A stretch of DNA of 64,000 nucleotides from HXMU1420-13 sp963691715 (GTDB lineage Bacteria; Bacteroidota; Rhodothermia; Balneolales; Balneolaceae), in contig OY829281.1 in NCBI GenBank assembly GCA_963691715.1, positions 1,612,001 to 1,676,000 of the forward strand, in the 5' to 3' direction. How positions within the stretch are numbered: the first letter of the stretch is position 1; every line of letters starts with the position of its first letter. Below, piece by piece: positions 34,611 to 44,871 of this stretch. Both the position numbers and the translations under genes were made by a program. The notes beneath the pieces were generated by a model that ran no database searches, was not told the DNA's origin, and saw only the letters and a list, made by a program, of their open reading frames with translations.

Positions 34611-37382
34611 TTGAATAATAAAAACTATATATACAAATTTTGTTGCTTTCTTGTCTTTTTTGTGTCTACAATAAATGGCGTAAGCTTACCTATACATGCA
34701 CAACAAAAAATAGAACCGATATTGGATCTAAGTGCTGTCAAATTATCTAACTCATCATTTAAATTAGATACTAATTGGGGATTTTATTGGCTAAAACTTC
34801 TTGAACCCTCTGATATAAATCATCATGAACCTGATTCTTTAATCAACTTCACCAGTGAGTGGACCAATACAAATAATAGTTCTTTCGGATATGCTACTTA
34901 TCATCTGTCTATCATTTTACCCAATTCAACAGATGATTTAGCTCTTGATATTCCAATTTTTTATTCTTCCTACAAGTTATTTATAAATGATTTTAAAATT
35001 TCTAGTAATGGTAAAATTGGAACTTCAAAAAATGAGTATGAACCTTATTGGTTACCACAAACAGTACCTTTACCCAAGTTTGATTCTGATACTTTAAACA
35101 TTCTTATTCAGGTTGCAAATTATGATCATAGTAAAGGCGGTGCATTCTTACCTTTAACTATAGGCTCAAGTAGTCTTCTTTTTAAAAATCGATATATCCA
35201 ATATGGATATTCATTTTTTTTAACAGGAATTCTAATAATGAGCGGACTTTTATTTCTCGGTCTTTATTCTTTTGGTTGGCGTGAAAAATCAATTCTTTAT
35301 TTTGCACTGTTCTGCCTCATTTATAGTTATAGAGTAATTGGTTTTGGGAGCTATGGTTTTCATATACTTCAACCAGAAATACCTTGGGTTATATCTCTGA
35401 GACTTGAGTATATAAGTTTATTCCTTTCAGGGCTTCTTTTTGGATTATATACCCTTCACTTATATCCAAAAGAAACTTACAAACCGTTTATATATGTATT
35501 AAGTGCTGTTTCAATTATTTTCAGTTTACAATCTATATTGTTATCTCCACATGTATTTACACAACTAGTTATACCATACATCATATTTTTGACTTTTTAT
35601 TTTCTAGTGGCATTCTGGATCTATATAAAAGCAGTTTTAAATAAAAAGGCAGGTTCAATATATTCCCTCATTAGCACTACAGCTATTTTCGCGATATTTG
35701 GATATGAGATCGTTGCTTATTTTGGAAACTTTAAGTCTTCAATTTTTTTACTTCTCATTGGATATATATTCTTTTTCTTTTTCCAGTCCCTGGTTCATTT
35801 ATATCGTTACTCATTCAAAATGAAAACGACATTACTTGAAGCTGAACAATCTTCAAAAGCAAAATCTCAGTTCTTATCGACAATGAGTCATGAAATAAGA
35901 ACTCCATTAAATGCGGTAATTGGTTTGTCAGGACTACTTTCTGATAGTTCATTAACACCACAACAGAAAGAATTTTCAATGACGATAAAGAAAAGCGGTG
36001 AAAATTTATTACGTATAATTAATAATATTTTAGATTTCTCAAAAATTGAATCTGGTAAATTAGAACTTGAAGAAAATGAAATAAACCTACGAGAATCGAT
36101 TGAACATGTGTTAGAACTTGTTGCTGGTATCAATACGAATCCAAATTTGGAGGTACTTTATGAAGTTGAGGATAATGTCCCTGCTTATGTTACTGGTGAT
36201 GCTGTAAGATTACAACAGATTTTAACAAATCTAATATCTAATTCACTAAAGTTTACTAATGATGGGGAGATACTCATACATCTTACTTTAAAACGTGAAT
36301 TTTCTAGTTCAATAGTATTACAATATGAGATTTCTGATACTGGAATTGGGATACCAAAAGACAAGTTAAATAGACTTTTCCAAAGATTTAGCCAAGTTGA
36401 TGATTCATCAACTCGAAAATTTGGTGGTACCGGATTGGGCTTGGTGATAAGTAAAAGACTTGTTGAGGCAATGGGTGGTAACATAACAGTCTCAAGTATC
36501 GAAAATATTGGAAGTACATTTACATTTACAACTTTGTTTAAAAAAGTAATCAAGGAAGCCGAAATAGAAACTCGACCCGTCCTAAAAAACAAAAAAGTTT
36601 TTTTATTGGCTGATAATAGTAGAATTCTAAATATTTTACAGAAACGATTAGTATTAGCTAATCTACATGTTACCAGTTTTAACTCATCTACCAATCTGAT
36701 TTCACATATTAATGATCTTGAATCGTATGATTTTGGGATAATTGATATGCAAATGCCCGAAATTAATGGCATAGAAGTTGCCGAAAGAATTAGAGAACTA
36801 TATTCAAAAGAAAACCTTCCGCTCGTATTAATGAGTTCTAAACAACATACGGAACACTCGTATATTAATACCATTTTTGACTTGGTTCTACCAAAACCTA
36901 TCATACAAACAAGCCTATCAAAAAATCTTGAACAACTCTTCAATTCAAATACCCAGATTAAAGAACAGTCAAAAGAAAATTTAATCCCTGCAAGATTGTT
37001 TAAATCAAATTTTCATGTTCTTATTGTTGAAGATAATTTAGTTAACCAATTAGTAGCACATCGTATTTTAGAAAGATTTGGCATTAAAGTAGATATTGCA
37101 GAAAATGGAAAACAAGCAGTAGATACTGAATTAAGTAATAACTACGATTTAATTTTTATGGATATGGAAATGCCAATTATGGATGGGTTGGAAGCTACTC
37201 GAATAATTAAAGCAAATAGTATTGATAGAGGTGAAAAACCATTTATTGTTGCAATGACGGCAAATGCTATGCCTGAAGACAGAGAACGATGTTTTGAGGC
37301 GGGGATGGACGATTTCCTTGCAAAACCAATTACACTTGAAGCAATTAAAGAGATGCTTTTGAAATGGCTTGATGATAATTAA
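34611..37382 (+). CDS. Hybrid histidine kinase, 7TMR-DISM sensor with two receiver domains
   Basis: A 923-residue protein with TTG start and signal peptide. The N-terminal exported domain (about 40-195, FGYATYHLSIIL) is the carbohydrate-binding-like sensor common to Bacteroidota 7TMR-DISM kinases. Then come about seven membrane helices (about 200-400), HisKA with His427 (TMSHEIRTPLNAV), HATPase (NLISNSLKF, GLGLVISKR), and two receiver domains. The first has Asp712 (IIDMQMP) but a weak acidic pocket (LLADNSRI); the second has Asp851 (IFMDMEMP) and a full pocket (IVEDN). It therefore probably ends in a phosphorelay. No partner gene is adjacent. Confidence 0.93.
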   Translation: MNNKNYIYKFCCFLVFFVSTINGVSLPIHAQQKIEPILDLSAVKLSNSSFKLDTNWGFYWLKLLEPSDINHHEPDSLINFTSEWTNTNNSSFGYATYHLSIILPNSTDDLALDIPIFYSSYKLFINDFKISSNGKIGTSKNEYEPYWLPQTVPLPKFDSDTLNILIQVANYDHSKGGAFLPLTIGSSSLLFKNRYIQYGYSFFLTGILIMSGLLFLGLYSFGWREKSILYFALFCLIYSYRVIGFGSYGFHILQPEIPWVISLRLEYISLFLSGLLFGLYTLHLYPKETYKPFIYVLSAVSIIFSLQSILLSPHVFTQLVIPYIIFLTFYFLVAFWIYIKAVLNKKAGSIYSLISTTAIFAIFGYEIVAYFGNFKSSIFLLLIGYIFFFFFQSLVHLYRYSFKMKTTLLEAEQSSKAKSQFLSTMSHEIRTPLNAVIGLSGLLSDSSLTPQQKEFSMTIKKSGENLLRIINNILDFSKIESGKLELEENEINLRESIEHVLELVAGINTNPNLEVLYEVEDNVPAYVTGDAVRLQQILTNLISNSLKFTNDGEILIHLTLKREFSSSIVLQYEISDTGIGIPKDKLNRLFQRFSQVDDSSTRKFGGTGLGLVISKRLVEAMGGNITVSSIENIGSTFTFTTLFKKVIKEAEIETRPVLKNKKVFLLADNSRILNILQKRLVLANLHVTSFNSSTNLISHINDLESYDFGIIDMQMPEINGIEVAERIRELYSKENLPLVLMSSKQHTEHSYINTIFDLVLPKPIIQTSLSKNLEQLFNSNTQIKEQSKENLIPARLFKSNFHVLIVEDNLVNQLVAHRILERFGIKVDIAENGKQAVDTELSNNYDLIFMDMEMPIMDGLEATRIIKANSIDRGEKPFIVAMTANAMPEDRERCFEAGMDDFLAKPITLEAIKEMLLKWLDDN

Positions 37383-37443
37383 AAGCTTTTTACTTCTATT
37401 TATTTAGTGGATAACGTATTATTGGTTCAAATTCATCAAGAAT

Positions 37444-38730
37444 ATGAGACTATTCATTATAATAATTATTGGAACTTTACTACTTATAAATACAAGTTGT
37501 ACTGAATCAAATACCATAGAGGAATTAAGAACTGCTGAAATTCTTAGAATCCTCTCAGAAGATAAAATGAAAGGTAGATTTGCTTTGTCTTCGGAAATTA
37601 AATTAGCTGAAAATTTTATTTCAAACCAATTTAAATCCGCTGGACTAAGAGCACTAAATAAGAATTCATTCCATCAGTATTTTACTCTATCTACCTCATA
37701 TATTGAATCTTCAAAAATTACTATTGACGGTAAATTAATTGACGAAAATAAATATCTTGCATTTTCAATTGCAGAAATTTTTCAGTCATCAACAAAAGAC
37801 ATTCCTACATATTTTATTAGAAAAAATGAAAACTTTTGGTTTAAATTTCATGAGTATAAAAGTTTAAACAATGATGCTATTATACTCATTGATCCTGCTT
37901 TCAAGGATTTATTTAAGCGATACAAAATTTTTTATGGTAACGAGCATCGTTTTTTAAAGGAAAATAAAAATGGTACTATAGTTTTTATCGTAGCAAATGC
38001 AAATATTGAAGATGTTGAAATAGAAATTACTTCCAAGATTGAAGAGCAATCTATAGCTAATATTGTAGGTGTTATTGATGGAGAAAGAAAAGATGAATTT
38101 GTTATTTTTTCAGCACATCATGATCATATTGGGATACAAACTGCCATTGGTGCAGACTCTATCGCAAATGGCGCCAATGATAATGGTTCTGGGGTTACCG
38201 CGGTAATACAACTAGCAAAACATTTTGCTTCGAAAGAGCAGCCTAAAAGAACCTTAATTTTCGCAACGTTTACAGCAGAAGAATTTGGAGGTTATGGATC
38301 TCAATATTTCTCAAAACAATATAATCCTGATGAGATTATTGCTATGTTTAATATAGAAATGATCGGCAAACCTGCACTCTCTGGTCCAAACTCTGCGTGG
38401 ATAACAGGTTATGAACGATCAACATTTGGACAAATTCTCACAGAAAGTACTACAGGCACTAATTTTAAATTCTATCCAGATCCCTATCCAAATCAAAACC
38501 TATTTTACAGATCTGACAATGCAACACTTGCCAGATTAGGTGTTCCTGCGCACTCTATTTGTACAACCCCTATCGATGTCGATACGGATTATCATCAGGT
38601 TTCGGACGAATTTAACACCATAGATATAAATCACTTAAATAATACTATCAAAGCCATCGCAAACGCTGCTGAAGGGATAATATCGGGGGAACATACTCCT
38701 TCAAGAGTAAATGTTTCGTTACTTGACTAA
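37444..38730 (+). CDS. M28 family zinc peptidase, lipoprotein
   Basis: A 428-residue exported metallopeptidase. The signal ends near INTSCTES, suggesting a lipid anchor. Zinc ligands are visible in FSAHHDHIG, NGANDNGSGV, TAEEFGG, NIEMIG and DTDYHQVSDE. The second-last position is Glu where many M28 peptidases have Asp (NLDMIG). The family contains aminopeptidases and similar enzymes. It starts 62 bp after the hybrid kinase on the same strand. Confidence 0.88.
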   Translation: MRLFIIIIIGTLLLINTSCTESNTIEELRTAEILRILSEDKMKGRFALSSEIKLAENFISNQFKSAGLRALNKNSFHQYFTLSTSYIESSKITIDGKLIDENKYLAFSIAEIFQSSTKDIPTYFIRKNENFWFKFHEYKSLNNDAIILIDPAFKDLFKRYKIFYGNEHRFLKENKNGTIVFIVANANIEDVEIEITSKIEEQSIANIVGVIDGERKDEFVIFSAHHDHIGIQTAIGADSIANGANDNGSGVTAVIQLAKHFASKEQPKRTLIFATFTAEEFGGYGSQYFSKQYNPDEIIAMFNIEMIGKPALSGPNSAWITGYERSTFGQILTESTTGTNFKFYPDPYPNQNLFYRSDNATLARLGVPAHSICTTPIDVDTDYHQVSDEFNTIDINHLNNTIKAIANAAEGIISGEHTPSRVNVSLLD

Positions 38731-38835
38731 TTCGTGATTTACTAATTATAATCTTTAGTATTCGATACATCAGGTCTTTTTGACTTTATTTTGACGATGA
38801 ACTATTTAAATGACCTTTTATAAAAAACAATAATT

Positions 38836-39651
38836 ATGCTTATAAAAAACTTACAGACAATAGCATTTTTAGTTTTTACAGCCATCCAAGTTCAAGCGCA
38901 AGATTATGCATTGCAGCAATTAGAACATTCACCTCGTCATCACGAATGGGTTGAAATTGAATCTAATGATCGCAAACTACAAACTTTTATAGCTTACCCT
39001 GAAGTTTCAGAACTTGTACCTGTTGTAATAGTAATTCATGAAAATAGAGGTTTAAATGCATGGGCTAGAAGTTTTTCTGATCAGTTGGCTGAAAAAGGAT
39101 TCATTGCCGTTGCTCCAGACCTCATTAGTAATACCGTGAATGGAATTGAAAAAACCTCTGACTTTCCCTCATCAGATGAAGCAAGAGCAGCGCTATATAA
39201 TTTAGATCCAGAAAATGTAACATTAGATTTACAAAATACTTTAGATTATGCAAAGAACATTAAATCAGGTAATGGTAAAGTGATCGTAGTTGGATTTTGC
39301 TGGGGTGGTTCACAATCTTTTCGTTTTGCCAGCGAAACGGGCTCTGATATTGAACAAGCCGTCGTTTTCTATGGAACTGGACCAGATGATGCTGATAGCT
39401 ATAAAAATATAGAGATTCCAGTTTTTGGGTTTTATGGAGGTAATGATAATAGGGTCAATGCTACCATCGAGTTTTCTAAGGCAAATATGTTAGAATTCGG
39501 AAAATCCTTCAACCATATAATTTTCGATGGTGCTGGTCATGCATTTATGCGACGAGGTGATGATCCAAAATTACCATTAGATGACCCCAACAAAAAAGCT
39601 CGAAATCTTGCTTGGGCTGAACTTGTAAGCATTCTAACCTCCTATAGATAA
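38836..39651 (+). CDS. Dienelactone hydrolase family protein, exported
   Basis: A 271-residue alpha/beta hydrolase with a signal peptide (IQVQAQD at its end). The catalytic Cys155 is in VVGFCWGGSQ, which is typical of dienelactone hydrolase, with Asp in YGGNDNRV and His in GAGHAFMRRGDDP near the C-terminus. Such enzymes hydrolyse ester or lactone bonds; the substrate is unknown. Presence in the periplasm or outside is inferred from the signal. Confidence 0.85.
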   Translation: MLIKNLQTIAFLVFTAIQVQAQDYALQQLEHSPRHHEWVEIESNDRKLQTFIAYPEVSELVPVVIVIHENRGLNAWARSFSDQLAEKGFIAVAPDLISNTVNGIEKTSDFPSSDEARAALYNLDPENVTLDLQNTLDYAKNIKSGNGKVIVVGFCWGGSQSFRFASETGSDIEQAVVFYGTGPDDADSYKNIEIPVFGFYGGNDNRVNATIEFSKANMLEFGKSFNHIIFDGAGHAFMRRGDDPKLPLDDPNKKARNLAWAELVSILTSYR

Positions 39652-39807
39652 TTATTTTTTGGTTTAATTCATCAAAAAGTGGTTTTAATGAAAGCGGTTT
39701 TATAAGTTCTTATGTTCCCAAATGTATTACTAATTACAAACTTTTTCGGTTAAACTAGACGTATTATGCATTTGGTAATTATTTATTAACACTCAAACAT
39801 CTATAAT

Positions 39808-41235
39808 ATGAATATGGCAAAAAGCCCTTCACAGTCAACTTCTTTCAACATGGGGCTTATACTCATTGCTATTGTAGCTTCTTTAGGTGGTCTTTTATTT
39901 GGATATGATACTGGTGTTATCAACGGAACCCAATTTTACTTTAGCAAATATTTTGAATTAGACGCAGCTATGAAAGGTTGGGTGGTTGGAAGTGCACTTT
40001 TAGGATGTTTAATAGGAGCGGTATTTTCTGGGATAATTAGTAATTCTATTGGAAGAAAAAATTCACTCATTATTTCTGCAATACTTTTTACCCTTTCCGC
40101 CTTTGGATCAGGATTACCAAGTTTTTTACCTCAATCTGTTTCACTGTTAGTATTTTTTCGAATTATAGGTGGTATAGGCATTGGTATTGCTTCTATGAAT
40201 GCTCCTACTTATATCGCTGAACTATCACCAGCAAAAATTCGTGGAAAGATGGTCACTTTTTATCAAATGGCAATAGTTGTTGGTTTTTTCGTAGTGTTCT
40301 TAGTTACCTATGCGATCGGTTCTGGAGGGGATGAAGCATATAATTTAAATACAGGTTGGCGATGGATGTTTTGGTCAGAATTAATTCCTTGTCTTCTATT
40401 TTTAATATTACTCTTTTTTGTTCCGAAAAGTCCCAGATGGCTCTTGCTTAAAGGGCAAAATGAAGAAGCTGTTGAAATCCTCACTAGAATACATGGTGAA
40501 GCAGCCGCAGCTACAGAGATTCAAGAAATTAAAGATTCACTACATGGTGGACATGGGTTGCCGTTTAAAGATTTATTAAAAAAATCAGTCTTACCGATCG
40601 TTATCATTGGGTCTGTAATTTCTGGATTACAACAGTTTACAGGTATAAATGCAGTACTTTATTTTGGTGCTGATATATTCGAAAAAGCATTAGGTTTCGG
40701 ACAAGAAGATGTTTTAGCACAGCAAATATTATTAGCGGGAGTAAACTTCTTGTTCACATTTATAGCAATGTTTACTGTTGATAAATGGGGTCGCAAACCT
40801 CTAATTATTTCAGGCTCTTTAGGTATGCTAATTGGGTTTTTGATGCTAGGTCTAACATTGATGACAAATACCATAGGTATATTGTCACTTATTGGTATTC
40901 TCGTTTTCATCGGTTCCTTTGCCATGTCAATGGGGCCTGTAGTTTGGGTATTATTGTCAGAAATGTTTCCTAACAGCATTCGTAGTGCAGCAATGTCGGT
41001 AGCTGTAGCTGTTCAGTGGGGAATGAATTACGTTGTTTCCCAAAGTTTCCCAATTGTTGTTGAAAGCGAAATGAACAATAATGCCTTTTGGAATGGAGCC
41101 CTGCCTTATTTTATTTTCATTTTCTTCATTTTAATAATCATTGGATTTACCATGAAGTATATACCCGAAACCAAAGGAAAATCACTCGAAGATTTAGAAA
41201 AAATCTGGGAGGAAAAATACGGCACGATCTCATAA
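39808..41235 (+). CDS. MFS sugar transporter (sugar porter family)
   Basis: A 475-residue, 12-helix major facilitator of the sugar porter family (XylE/GLUT-like). Signatures are LLFGYDTGVINGTQ, the loop GRKNSLIISA, PKSPRWLLLKG at the end of the first half, and the C-terminal PETKGKSLEDLEKIW. The sugar cannot be told from sequence. It stands alone between a hydrolase and the oxoproline cluster. The first TM region starts at about residue 16. Confidence 0.93.
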   Translation: MNMAKSPSQSTSFNMGLILIAIVASLGGLLFGYDTGVINGTQFYFSKYFELDAAMKGWVVGSALLGCLIGAVFSGIISNSIGRKNSLIISAILFTLSAFGSGLPSFLPQSVSLLVFFRIIGGIGIGIASMNAPTYIAELSPAKIRGKMVTFYQMAIVVGFFVVFLVTYAIGSGGDEAYNLNTGWRWMFWSELIPCLLFLILLFFVPKSPRWLLLKGQNEEAVEILTRIHGEAAAATEIQEIKDSLHGGHGLPFKDLLKKSVLPIVIIGSVISGLQQFTGINAVLYFGADIFEKALGFGQEDVLAQQILLAGVNFLFTFIAMFTVDKWGRKPLIISGSLGMLIGFLMLGLTLMTNTIGILSLIGILVFIGSFAMSMGPVVWVLLSEMFPNSIRSAAMSVAVAVQWGMNYVVSQSFPIVVESEMNNNAFWNGALPYFIFIFFILIIIGFTMKYIPETKGKSLEDLEKIWEEKYGTIS

Positions 41236-41379
41236 CAACTCACTCGTTCAATCTTTACATAACTCTAAATATTCCAGAGCAATCTTAAGTCCTAAAATAT
41301 TTCCTTGAGCCAATTCTGTCTAATCGAACCAGTATAAAATAAACATTGAGAGCTCAGTATGGTTTTAAAAAATTGGGAT

Positions 41380-42258
41380 TTATTCAAAAAATTTAAATCG
41401 AATCTGGTCACCTGACTTTACTTGTCCTAATCTCCATAACTCAGAGTACTTCACTACGCCAATTCTTGGATAACCGCCAATTGTTTGGCTGTCATTCATC
41501 AAAATAATAGGATTTCCCGACGGTGGTAACTGAATTACACCAGGTATAACAGGGGAAGAAATCATCTCTACATTTTTTATATCGATATTTCCTCCAGAAA
41601 GTCTAATCCCCATTCTATTACTTTGTGACGTAACACTAAAAGAAGTGGAGTGAAATTGTTTTTGAGCATTATCATCCATCACATAGAATTCTAAACCTCT
41701 TTCTATTTCTAGTGTAATTTTAGAGGAAAAGTATGGAATCTCTTCTTTCCGGAAATGCATCATTTCGATAGTATCTATATTATTTTTCCAGCTAATTGTA
41801 TCATTTACTTGTAACGTTCTTCCATTTAATCCACCAAAATTACCAGGCAAATATGTAGAAAATGAATTCATCACCTTAGGTAAACAGAACATTCCTTGAA
41901 TTGCTATGTATGATCTACATCCTTTAGATGGGTGATCAACTTCCAATTCATCGCCTTTTTCTACATCTATAGATTCATATTGAGGAACCGATTTTCCATT
42001 TATTTTTGGCTTACATTTTGCCCCACAAATCGACAATAGTGCTGGGTCATTAAACCGATATATACCTCCATACAGAGTATTTTCAATAACTGGATTAGAA
42101 ATTGGATTCCCCACTAACTTATTTGCATCGATCATCGATTTTTTATCCATTACCCCAGATGTTGGAACTCCAAATTTTCGATATCCAAATCGGCCAAAAT
42201 CTTGAACAGTCGTTTGAAAACCGCGTTTAATCACTTCTAGGCTATTAACTACTTTCAT
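41380..42258 (-). CDS. pxpC: 5-oxoprolinase subunit PxpC
   Basis: A 292-residue protein of the biotin-dependent carboxyltransferase-like KipA family, one of three subunits that together hydrolyse 5-oxoproline to glutamate with ATP. Motifs seen are QTTVQDFGRFGYRKFGVPTSG near the start and NRMGIRLSGG further on. It overlaps pxpB by 4 bp. The gene order transporter-pxpA-pxpB-pxpC on one strand supports a single operon. Confidence 0.95.
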   Translation of the reverse strand: MKVVNSLEVIKRGFQTTVQDFGRFGYRKFGVPTSGVMDKKSMIDANKLVGNPISNPVIENTLYGGIYRFNDPALLSICGAKCKPKINGKSVPQYESIDVEKGDELEVDHPSKGCRSYIAIQGMFCLPKVMNSFSTYLPGNFGGLNGRTLQVNDTISWKNNIDTIEMMHFRKEEIPYFSSKITLEIERGLEFYVMDDNAQKQFHSTSFSVTSQSNRMGIRLSGGNIDIKNVEMISSPVIPGVIQLPPSGNPIILMNDSQTIGGYPRIGVVKYSELWRLGQVKSGDQIRFKFFE

Positions 42259-42893
42259 AGTGGGATAAACTTGATCTTATCACCAGGAGAAATAGAAATT
42301 GGAGGATCCTTTTTAATATCAAAAAAATTAAATCTTGAATTTCCTATAATATTCCATCCTCCAGGGCTTTCTATGGAATATAATCCTGTTTGATTTCCTC
42401 CAATACCAATTGACCCTGCAGGTATTTTTGTTCTTGGAATATCGAGCCTTGAAACAGAGAGTGCGGGATCTAGTCCTTCTAAAAATAAAAATCCTGGTAC
42501 GAATCCTATCATCGCAACAGTATATTCTACACTTGAATGTCGTTCAATGATTTCACTTTTTGAAAATCCGGTATAATCAGAAACTCGCCCCCAATCTAAA
42601 CCTTGCTCATAATCTACTTCAATATTATAGAGATGTGTATCCTCACTAACCAATGATATAGAGTTGATATTCTCTAAGTAATTTAGAACTTCATTTTTAG
42701 ATTTTAAATAGAATATAGCTATTGATTGATAGGCTGGAACCACATCGAGAATGGACGCATGGGTATCACTTTCGATGAAACTATATAATTTTTGTATGTA
42801 TTTGAAATGGTTTTCTTCCACTTTTGGCTCTAACAAAACAGCTGTTTTACCCAGTTCTGAGACTTTCCAAGATATTTCATCAAGCTGGAGCAA
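42255..42893 (-). CDS. pxpB: 5-oxoprolinase subunit PxpB
   Basis: A 212-residue KipI/DUF213-like protein. Key segments are VAMIGFVPGFLFLEGLDPALSV and RTKIPAGSIGIGGNQTGLY, typical of the subunit that pairs with PxpC. It overlaps pxpA by 14 bp and pxpC by 4 bp, so translation of the cluster is tightly coupled. Confidence 0.95.
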   Translation of the reverse strand: MLQLDEISWKVSELGKTAVLLEPKVEENHFKYIQKLYSFIESDTHASILDVVPAYQSIAIFYLKSKNEVLNYLENINSISLVSEDTHLYNIEVDYEQGLDWGRVSDYTGFSKSEIIERHSSVEYTVAMIGFVPGFLFLEGLDPALSVSRLDIPRTKIPAGSIGIGGNQTGLYSIESPGGWNIIGNSRFNFFDIKKDPPISISPGDKIKFIPL

Positions 42894-43635
42894 TATTCAC
42901 TCCTTGTGTTCTCAAATAATTATTGATTTTTTTTGATAATTCAACTGCCCCAGTTGTATCGCTATGTAAACAAAGGGTGTTGGCAACGATTGATTTAGTC
43001 AACCCATTGAAAGTTTTAACCTTTCCTAACAATACTAAACGATGAACATGTTCAATAACATGTATTGTTTCATGAATAATTGCTCCATCCTTTTTTCTGG
43101 ATCGAAGGGTAAGATCATTCTCATACGTACGATCTGCGAACACTTCATAAATCGGTATCAATCCGTGATGAATAATGGCTTGGTCTAAGTTAGATCCCTG
43201 CTGGCAATACACCTTAACGGTTTGATAAGTCTCCTGGATCGCTTTTACAACAGTGTTTGCTAAATCAATATTTACAGATGCATTGTTATACAAAGCACCA
43301 TGAGGTTTTACATGGTGTACCATCCCTCCTTCTTGCTCTACAATAGACCGGAATACACTCAATTGTTCCATTAAAGATTTTTTTAAATCCTTGCTGGATA
43401 TTTCGATTGTTTTCCTTCCAAAATTTTGTGTATCGGGGTATGAAGGATGTGCTCCAATGGCAACATTATTGTCTAATGCAAGTCTTATGGTCGATCTCAT
43501 AGAATATATATCACCAATATGCCCTCCGCATGCAATGTTACATGAACTAATAAAAGGCATTATTTCAATATCTCTTTTTGGAGATTCATCATCTATCCAT
43601 TCACCTAAATCACAATTTAAGTCGATGGTTTTCAT
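42880..43635 (-). CDS. pxpA: 5-oxoprolinase subunit PxpA (LamB/YcsF family)
   Basis: A 251-residue protein starting IDLNCDLGE and containing SCNIACGGHIGD and VKPHGALYNN, the family signatures. With PxpB and PxpC it forms the ATP-dependent oxoprolinase that clears the toxic spontaneous product of glutamine and glutamate. It starts 3 bp after the transporter gene. Confidence 0.96.
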   Translation of the reverse strand: MKTIDLNCDLGEWIDDESPKRDIEIMPFISSCNIACGGHIGDIYSMRSTIRLALDNNVAIGAHPSYPDTQNFGRKTIEISSKDLKKSLMEQLSVFRSIVEQEGGMVHHVKPHGALYNNASVNIDLANTVVKAIQETYQTVKVYCQQGSNLDQAIIHHGLIPIYEVFADRTYENDLTLRSRKKDGAIIHETIHVIEHVHRLVLLGKVKTFNGLTKSIVANTLCLHSDTTGAVELSKKINNYLRTQGVNIAPA

Positions 43636-43638
43636 ACA

Positions 43639-44871
43639 TCAAATAAATTGAAAAACAGCATTTAAACTTCTAAAACCCAATATAATAGCAACCGCCAAAA
43701 CAATACATGCCAAGATATTTTGTATCACAGTATTAGTATAAATACCTAAAAGTTTGGAGTTATTCATCAAATAGACCAGAAAAATTGCTACAATTGGGAG
43801 AAGAATTCCATTAGCAACTTGAGCAAATTGAATAACTACTATTGGACTTCCTCCGAATATACTAGCCAAAATTCCTAGTAATAAAATACTACCCCATACA
43901 CATCGGAATTTCCATGATCTTGTATTATCCTTCCATCCTAAGATCCCTTTAGCTGCATAAGCAGCAGCAAGAGGAGCGGTAATCGCCGACGAAATACCTG
44001 CAGCAAACAAACCAAGACCCAAAAACTTACCTGACCATGCTCCTAATAAAGGCTTAAGTTGTTCTGCCATATCTGTAGCAGATTGAATGCCTTCTTCTCC
44101 AAATAAAGTAGCTGCACTTGTAATGATGATACTCATGGATATAAATCCACCTAAAATTATTGCAGTACTATTTTCTCTTCTTAAAGAACCTAATTCTCTA
44201 ACATTTCGATATTTTTCTTTTACTATAGAGGCATGTAAAAATAAATTATATGGAACCACAGTAGTTCCAACAAGCCCCATAACTAACAACAATTCTCCTT
44301 CTTTTATAGTTGGGACGAACATTCCTTTTAACACGGCAATCACATCGGGTTGAACTACTATTGCGGTTGTAAGAAAAACCAAACTCATAAGCAGAACCAA
44401 AATTATCAAAAACCATTCTATAAGTTTTATGATCCCAGTAAAAAGGAGAATAAATGCAATAATTCCAATTATGATTGGTATATAAGGTATTTCATAACCA
44501 GCTATATGTGTGCTCGCATTAAAAAATAATTCTTCAAACCCTAACACTGCACCCGAGATATTCCCACCTTCATACGCAGCGTTGCCTATAACAATAGCAC
44601 CTATTATAAGAATTATTGCAACTCCTCTTAGAATAGGTATGTTAATAACATCTCGTATTGCTTCCCCAAATCCATTTTGAGTAACTAATCCTAAACGGGC
44701 TGCCATCTCTTGGAGAATGATGGTACTAATCACAGAAAAAACTATTGCCCAAAGTAGTGTAAAGGCAGATTGAACCCCAGCTATAGTACATACCGTAACT
44801 GTTCCTGGGCCAATAAATGCTGCGGTAACCAGTGTACTGGGGCCAAAATATTTTGAAAGAAAAGACTTCAA
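43639..44871 (-). CDS. NRAMP-related transporter of the oxoproline cluster (YcsG-like)
   Basis: A 410-residue membrane protein with NRAMP/APC-type fold. The metal-binding helix 1 motif DPGN of true NRAMP proteins reads GPGT here (residues 21-24), and the helix 6 MPHN reads VPYN (206-209), so the Asp, Asn and Met metal ligands are lost. Bacillus YcsG has the same genomic context with ycsF. A substrate such as 5-oxoproline is therefore more likely than Mn2+ or Fe2+ (inference). It is the first gene of the cluster. Confidence 0.85.
   Translation of the reverse strand: MKSFLSKYFGPSTLVTAAFIGPGTVTVCTIAGVQSAFTLLWAIVFSVISTIILQEMAARLGLVTQNGFGEAIRDVINIPILRGVAIILIIGAIVIGNAAYEGGNISGAVLGFEELFFNASTHIAGYEIPYIPIIIGIIAFILLFTGIIKLIEWFLIILVLLMSLVFLTTAIVVQPDVIAVLKGMFVPTIKEGELLLVMGLVGTTVVPYNLFLHASIVKEKYRNVRELGSLRRENSTAIILGGFISMSIIITSAATLFGEEGIQSATDMAEQLKPLLGAWSGKFLGLGLFAAGISSAITAPLAAAYAAKGILGWKDNTRSWKFRCVWGSILLLGILASIFGGSPIVVIQFAQVANGILLPIVAIFLVYLMNNSKLLGIYTNTVIQNILACIVLAVAIILGFRSLNAVFQFI

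Noticed and set aside
36185..36943. 252-codon minus-strand frame inside the hybrid kinase gene
   Set aside because: Shadow of the HATPase and receiver region; no start context or domain, and the plus-strand protein is clear.
40659..40979. Minus-strand frame inside the sugar porter
   Set aside because: Shadow ORF; the porter gene is complete and well supported on the plus strand.
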